Shown one piece after another: positions 61,424 through 64,000 of a stretch of 64,000 nucleotides of DNA. A program made the translations under genes and the position numbers. The stretch is from positions 1 through 64,000 of the forward strand of contig JBNJCW010000003.1 of NCBI GenBank assembly GCA_051744345.1, given 5' to 3'. The notes under the pieces were generated by a model. That model did no database searches. It was not told the DNA's origin and saw only the letters and a program-made list of their open reading frames with translations. Origin of the DNA: Halolacustris sp051744345 (GTDB lineage Bacteria > Actinomycetota > Humimicrobiia > Humimicrobiales > Humimicrobiaceae). Position 1 is the stretch's first letter. Each line of letters starts with the position of its first letter.

Positions 61424-61495
61424 CTACCACCTTACTGTTGAGCAAATACCTATAAGAGAACCAAGTGCTATCAGTATTCTCATTAACTTCCTCAT
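61424..61495 (-). CDS. 23-aa cationic hydrophobic peptide, copy 3 of 3
   Basis: Last copy in transcription order. Starts MRKLMRIL, ends GICSTVRW. It differs from the other copies by GGC to GGT (twice), TCA to TCT and ATT to ATA, all silent. Ribosome site GGAGGTGA ends 6 nt before the ATG. Four basic residues, one Cys at position 18 and a C-terminal Trp; no lipobox (Ile at -1). Confidence 0.75.
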   Translation of the reverse strand: MRKLMRILIALGSLIGICSTVRW

Positions 61496-61536
61496 AACTT
61501 TTCACCTCCATTCTTCCTGTATTATGCATACCTTTT

Positions 61537-61608
61537 CTACCACCTTACTGTTGAGCAAATGCCAATAAGTGAGCCAAGTGCTATCAGTATTCTCATTAAC
61601 TTCCTCAT
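61537..61608 (-). CDS. 23-aa cationic hydrophobic peptide, copy 2 of 3
   Basis: Identical in protein to the other two copies and identical in DNA to copy 1. It is preceded by GGAGGTGA, a perfect 8-nt complement of the usual 16S rRNA 3' end. A 46-codon frame in another phase spans this unit and the next, but it would suffer amino-acid changes at the variable sites and lacks its own ribosome site. Confidence 0.75.
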   Translation of the reverse strand: MRKLMRILIALGSLIGICSTVRW

Positions 61609-61649
61609 AACTTTTCACCTCCATTCTTCCTGTATTATGCATACCTTTT

Positions 61650-61721
61650 CTACCACCTTACTGTTGAGCAAATGCCAATAAGTGAGCCAAGTGCTATCAG
61701 TATTCTCATTAACTTCCTCAT
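61650..61721 (-). CDS. 23-aa cationic hydrophobic peptide, copy 1 of 3
   Basis: First copy in transcription order, 28 nt after the stop of the 54-aa membrane protein. Residues 1-6 are basic (MRKLMR), 7-17 hydrophobic with small residues (ILIALGSLIGI), followed by Cys-Ser-Thr-Val-Arg-Trp. The design suits a membrane-inserting or exported peptide. It could be a pheromone precursor whose Cys might form a ring or crosslink, or a type I toxin-like peptide. No known family is matched with confidence. Confidence 0.75.
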   Translation of the reverse strand: MRKLMRILIALGSLIGICSTVRW

Positions 61722-61749
61722 AACTTTTCACCTCCCCTGATAGCTAAAT

Positions 61750-61914
61750 TTACAATTGTTCACCTTGATACCAGGCTTTTAAAATCTCAACATATTCCAC
61801 AAGATTCTCATAAAACACCAAAACCAATATGGTAATTATTAAAAATACTATTATGACTATTGACATTTTTTCCCAAATGCTAAGCCTTCTTTTTTTTGGT
61901 TCTTTCTCATACAT
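61750..61914 (-). CDS. 54-aa single-pass membrane protein
   Basis: Minus-strand frame from ATG 61914 to TAA 61750. Basic N-terminus (MYEKEPKKRRLSIWEKM), one hydrophobic helix (IVIIVFLIITILVLVFY) and a short extracytoplasmic tail (ENLVEYVEILKAWYQGEQL). It begins 7 nt after the stop of the double-HTH gene and ends 28 nt before the first peptide, so it belongs to the same operon. No Shine-Dalgarno is clear; re-initiation from the upstream gene is likely. Possible peptide export, processing or immunity partner, from position only. Confidence 0.65.
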   Translation of the reverse strand: MYEKEPKKRRLSIWEKMSIVIIVFLIITILVLVFYENLVEYVEILKAWYQGEQL

Positions 61915-61921
61915 TTTGCTT

Positions 61922-62314
61922 TCATACTGTATTTTTGGTTCTTTTTTCTATGAATTCCTGCAAACTGTTCTGGGGTATCCTCCAGGAACTCCTACCCTCC
62001 CTTATCTTAAAACCCTTAAGCTCCCCCGTTTTAAGTAAGTTCCATATATTATCAACAGATAACTTGAGTATTTTTGCTACCTGCTCAGCGGTATATAATA
62101 CTGGTGCTTTTTCCTGTGCTGCTTGGGATAATTCTTGCTGGCCAACAAAACCATTAAGAAATTCTTCCAAGGCATCTTCGCTAATCCTTATTGCTTTACC
62201 CAGCCTTATTGCTGATAATTTTTTTAGCATAACCATCCTTATGATCTCCGATTCACTTATACCAACCAGTTCCGAAACTTCTTTGATGGTGTAAAGTTTT
62301 TTTTCATTTTCCAT
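61922..62314 (-). CDS. Protein with two excisionase-type HTH domains
   Basis: A 130-aa protein containing two MerR/excisionase-like helix-turn-helix units: residues 7-53 (LYTIKEVSELVGISESEIIRM, ending RISEDALEEFL) and 73-122 (LYTAEQVAKILKLSVDNIWNL, ending RIPQNSLQEFI). A Gln-rich linker joins them. Two DNA-binding units in one chain suit recognition of paired sites or a regulatory role. It starts 1 nt after the CpaE-like stop. No integrase or other mobile-element gene is near, arguing against a true excisionase. Confidence 0.82.
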   Translation of the reverse strand: MENEKKLYTIKEVSELVGISESEIIRMVMLKKLSAIRLGKAIRISEDALEEFLNGFVGQQELSQAAQEKAPVLYTAEQVAKILKLSVDNIWNLLKTGELKGFKIREGRSSWRIPQNSLQEFIEKRTKNTV

Positions 62315-62315
62315 A

Positions 62316-63344
62316 TTAAATAGTCATTTCTCTTATAGCGGATATCTCTGCCTGCATATCCAGAAAACCAAAAAGGCCGTCTTTTCTCTCTATAAAAGAT
62401 ATCTCTCCCAAAACAGGAACATCCAGAGCATCCCTTAAGCCCTGTGTCCGGTTATTTTTCTTGCCAACCTTATTTATAACTGCAAACTTTTTCTGGGTTT
62501 CTGAAAGGAATTTATTAAATTTGTTTATCCTTTGAACAGCTGCTTTTTCTTCAGTCAATAATAGAATGGATTTAGTGGAAAGGTTCAAAGCCTCTAATAC
62601 ATGGTTATCATACCGATTTGGCAGATCACAGATAATATAGCCGTATTTCTTTCTTGCTGAATAAATAACTTCATAGAGCATGTTTAAGTCAAAATTGTCA
62701 CTTTGTTCAATGCTTAGAGGCGGCTGAAGTATATCTATATTAATTTTATTTAAGCTAATTATTGATTCCCACAGAGAAGCTGGGCTGTCTTCTACAGCTT
62801 CTATAAAAACACTTAAATTGGGGACCATGGGTATATTAAGCCTGCTGGCAAGGTCTCCCTGCCCTTCACAGAAATTCAAATCAATTAAAAGTACTTCTAC
62901 ATTTTTCATCTTGCCTATCAGATATGCTATATTGAAAGCTATACTGGTTTTCCCAACTCCCCCTTGAACAGAATAGATAGATGTTACCTGCTGATTTACT
63001 ACCTTATATTTTTCTTTTTCATCTTCGAGGTTATCGATTAAATCAAGCACCCGTGCTAATTCATCCGGGTTACCAATTTCGTTTACCTGTATTCCGGCAG
63101 CATTGTTTTTGTTTCTTCCTGAAATTATTAATTCACTGGTAGTATTAGCCTGTATAAAATGCCTTACTTCCCTATAATTAGGTACATTCTCTTCTAGTAT
63201 TATATAATCTGGCATATACTCCTGTATTATTGGTTCTATATTATTCATTCCAGTTATAAAAATCATATTAAAATTTTTAAGGCTTATATTTCTACCTGTC
63301 TCAGTTATTTCCTTATTTTCTGTGATTATTATTATGAATTTCAA
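62316..63344 (-). CDS. CpaE/MinD-like ATPase with receiver-like N-terminus
   Basis: A 342-aa protein. Residues 1-105 look like a degenerate receiver domain (PDYIILEENVP where the phospho-Asp would be). Residues 120-342 are a deviant-Walker ATPase: GGVGKTS at 128-134 (preceded by Gln rather than Lys), LLIDLNFCEGQGDLASRL and YIICDLPN, as in CpaE/TadZ and MinD. Such proteins dimerise on ATP and position membrane or DNA complexes. No pilus (tad) genes are visible. It is first in the peptide-repeat operon. The TTG start at 63344 lacks a ribosome site, so the N-terminus is uncertain. Confidence 0.83.
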   Translation of the reverse strand: MKFIIIITENKEITETGRNISLKNFNMIFITGMNNIEPIIQEYMPDYIILEENVPNYREVRHFIQANTTSELIISGRNKNNAAGIQVNEIGNPDELARVLDLIDNLEDEKEKYKVVNQQVTSIYSVQGGVGKTSIAFNIAYLIGKMKNVEVLLIDLNFCEGQGDLASRLNIPMVPNLSVFIEAVEDSPASLWESIISLNKINIDILQPPLSIEQSDNFDLNMLYEVIYSARKKYGYIICDLPNRYDNHVLEALNLSTKSILLLTEEKAAVQRINKFNKFLSETQKKFAVINKVGKKNNRTQGLRDALDVPVLGEISFIERKDGLFGFLDMQAEISAIREMTI

Positions 63345-63422
63345 TATTTTATGTTTTATTATAGTATTTTATCATTCTTTACTTTTTAATACTTGTAGAA
63401 TAATTATATTACTTTGGTTAAT

Positions 63423-63451
63423 ATAATACATACACAGTTTTAATTTGTCAA
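63423..63451 (-). promoter_or_regulatory. Consensus promoter of the CpaE-like/peptide-repeat operon
   Basis: On the minus strand TTGACA (63446-63451, perfect) and TATTAT (63423-63428) are spaced by 17 bp, giving a start near 63416 and a leader of about 70 nt. The rest of 63345-63575 is very AT-rich with no gene seen. Confidence 0.75.
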
Positions 63452-63575
63452 TTTGGTACTTTATGGCATATAAATATTTATTATTGGTTATAGCCTTATG
63501 TTTAACCATTAATAATGCTAAATAGTTAATAAAGGCTATAATATCTTATTAAGATGGTTATGAAGGTTTTTTTGA

Positions 63576-63845
63576 CTAATTACTTAGTAGTTTTCTTTTA
63601 ATATTAACTGTAGAGGGATATTTTATTGATATTTTCTTGTATCTGGACTTTTTACCAGACACTATAGCAATATTGCTTTTGGGTATTTTCAATTTGTCTG
63701 ATATAAGCCTAACGAGATCTTTGTTGGCCTCCCCTTTTTGTGGCGGCGAGGCTACCCTTACCTTGATATAATCCCCATGTAATCCATCAATATTGTTAAC
63801 AGATGAACCAGGTTTAACTAAGAAATTAATAATTTCACTGTTCAT
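63576..63845 (-). CDS. DUF167 (YggU-family) protein
   Basis: An 89-aa DUF167 protein with the pattern NFLVKPGSSVNNI, DYIKVRVASPPQKGEAN and SNIAIVSGKKSRYKKISI. Function unknown; usually near cell-division or yggS/yggT genes. ATG 63845 gives the family-length N-terminus; the frame open to 63890 is the end of the upstream gene in another phase. It overlaps that gene by 11 nt. Confidence 0.85.
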   Translation of the reverse strand: MNSEIINFLVKPGSSVNNIDGLHGDYIKVRVASPPQKGEANKDLVRLISDKLKIPKSNIAIVSGKKSRYKKISIKYPSTVNIKRKLLSN

Positions 63846-64000
63846 CAGTTTTAAAAAAATCGTCAATAATATCCGGATTAGCGATGTCAATATTCTTTCT
63901 CTTCCTGTCCATAGTGAAATCTTTTTCTTCTTTTTCCTCTTCTATTTCTTCTTTCTCTTCTTCTGTTTCCGGCTCTTTTGCTTCTTCTGTTTCCTCCGGC
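63835..64000 (-). CDS. C-terminal part of an acidic protein (cut by window edge)
   Basis: A minus-strand frame enters at 64000 and ends at the TGA at 63835. It is strongly Glu/Lys-rich (runs such as EETEEAKEPETEEEKEE) and ends with RKRKNIDIANPDIIDDFFK and an acidic tip. Overlap with the DUF167 start shows co-translation. Neighbours of DUF167 often include DivIVA- or SepF-type division proteins, but the visible part is not diagnostic. Confidence 0.6.
   Translation of the reverse strand, partial: PEETEEAKEPETEEEKEEIEEEKEEKDFTMDRKRKNIDIANPDIIDDFFKTDEQ

Larger units (their letters stand above)
61421..61735 (-). repeat. Three tandem 113-bp repeats, each encoding a micropeptide
   Basis: Units begin at 61421, 61534 and 61647, period exactly 113 bp; the third is partial (ends near 61735). 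Units 2 and 3 are identical over their shared length. Unit 1 differs at four positions, all within the peptide frame and all synonymous. Each unit carries a ribosome site, a 24-codon frame and a spacer. Confidence 0.97.

Noticed and set aside
61424..61721. Micropeptides as small lipoproteins
   Set aside because: The residue before Cys18 is Ile, which does not satisfy a lipobox.
61421..61735. CRISPR-like array
   Set aside because: The units are 113 bp tandem copies, identical throughout including the spacers, and encode a peptide; no cas genes are present.
61922..62314. Excisionase of an integrated mobile element
   Set aside because: No integrase, attachment-site repeat or phage gene is nearby, and two HTH units in one chain are unusual for Xis.
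1..64000. Insertion sequences or complete prophage
   Set aside because: No recognisable transposase, terminal inverted repeats or phage structural genes were seen in the window.

Overview
The window is a mostly gene-dense bacterial chromosome segment from what looks like an uncultured, probably anaerobic, monoderm-type organism. Evidence for this is indirect: lipoproteins with classic lipoboxes, an AmaP-type envelope protein, paired DegV proteins, bacillithiol synthesis (bshA, bshB1, bshC), an AdnAB-like pair of helicase-nucleases and a membrane pyrophosphatase. No rRNA or ribosomal protein gene is present, so no lineage is asserted. TTG and GTG starts are frequent (umpA, hppA, ilvD, the phosphoribosyltransferase, the GT2 gene, the HD-GYP gene).

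Layout. 1-4.3 kb: AT-rich type I restriction-modification operon on the minus strand (hsdM, fic, hsdS and probably the first codons of hsdR), with a clear promoter and a palindrome over its start site; likely acquired. 4.9-6.8 kb: a radical SAM/SPASM gene followed by an MTHFR C-terminal-type zinc/Fe-S protein that lacks a normal start codon. 6.8-8.6 kb: a PII-like protein with two DUF1538 (UmpAB-type) membrane proteins. 8.8-10.9 kb: membrane pyrophosphatase. 11.1-12.2 kb: an HtrA-type lipoprotein protease. 12.8-24.6 kb: a nine-gene minus-strand amino-acid operon (ilvD, ilvB, ilvN, class V aminotransferase, serA, leuA, leuC, leuD, cimA) making branched-chain amino acids (isoleucine through citramalate) and serine. 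25-26.5 kb: a membrane-spanning trypsin-like protease with a cytosolic zinc ribbon. 26.5-33.5 kb: a thiol/sulfur block (bshA-bshB1-bshC, an IscU-like/MnmA fusion, cysK). 34.3-36.8 kb: LigD split into three overlapping genes. 36.9-43.4 kb: assorted small operons (DUF429, membrane proteins, SGNH hydrolase, FadR-type regulator, metallo-beta-lactamase fold, phosphoribosyltransferase, ATP-grasp). 43.4-44.6 kb: ilvE behind a strong promoter and a structured, terminator-ended leader RNA. 44.6-50.8 kb: a 50-aa ORF plus two large UvrD/PD-(D/E)XK proteins. 50.8-58.3 kb: DUF2284, tRNA-Gly(CCC), AmaP, a lipid kinase, a solute-binding lipoprotein, purine nucleoside phosphorylase, two DegV paralogues, 5-formyl-THF cyclo-ligase and a glycosyltransferase. 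58.7-59.6 kb: a cupin and a decayed chimeric pseudogene.

The most unusual part is 59.6-63.5 kb. A consensus promoter drives a minus-strand operon encoding a CpaE/MinD-like ATPase with a receiver-like N-terminus, a protein with two excisionase-type HTH domains, a 54-aa one-helix membrane protein, then three tandem 113-bp repeats. Each repeat carries a near-perfect Shine-Dalgarno sequence and the same 23-codon cationic hydrophobic peptide ending GICSTVRW. These are followed by a polytopic-membrane HD-GYP protein and a SpoIIM-like membrane protein. The only four differences between the repeats are synonymous third-position changes in the peptide frame. This is my best candidate for an undescribed system: either a peptide-signalling circuit read by the HD-GYP protein, or a repeated membrane-active (type I toxin-like) peptide.
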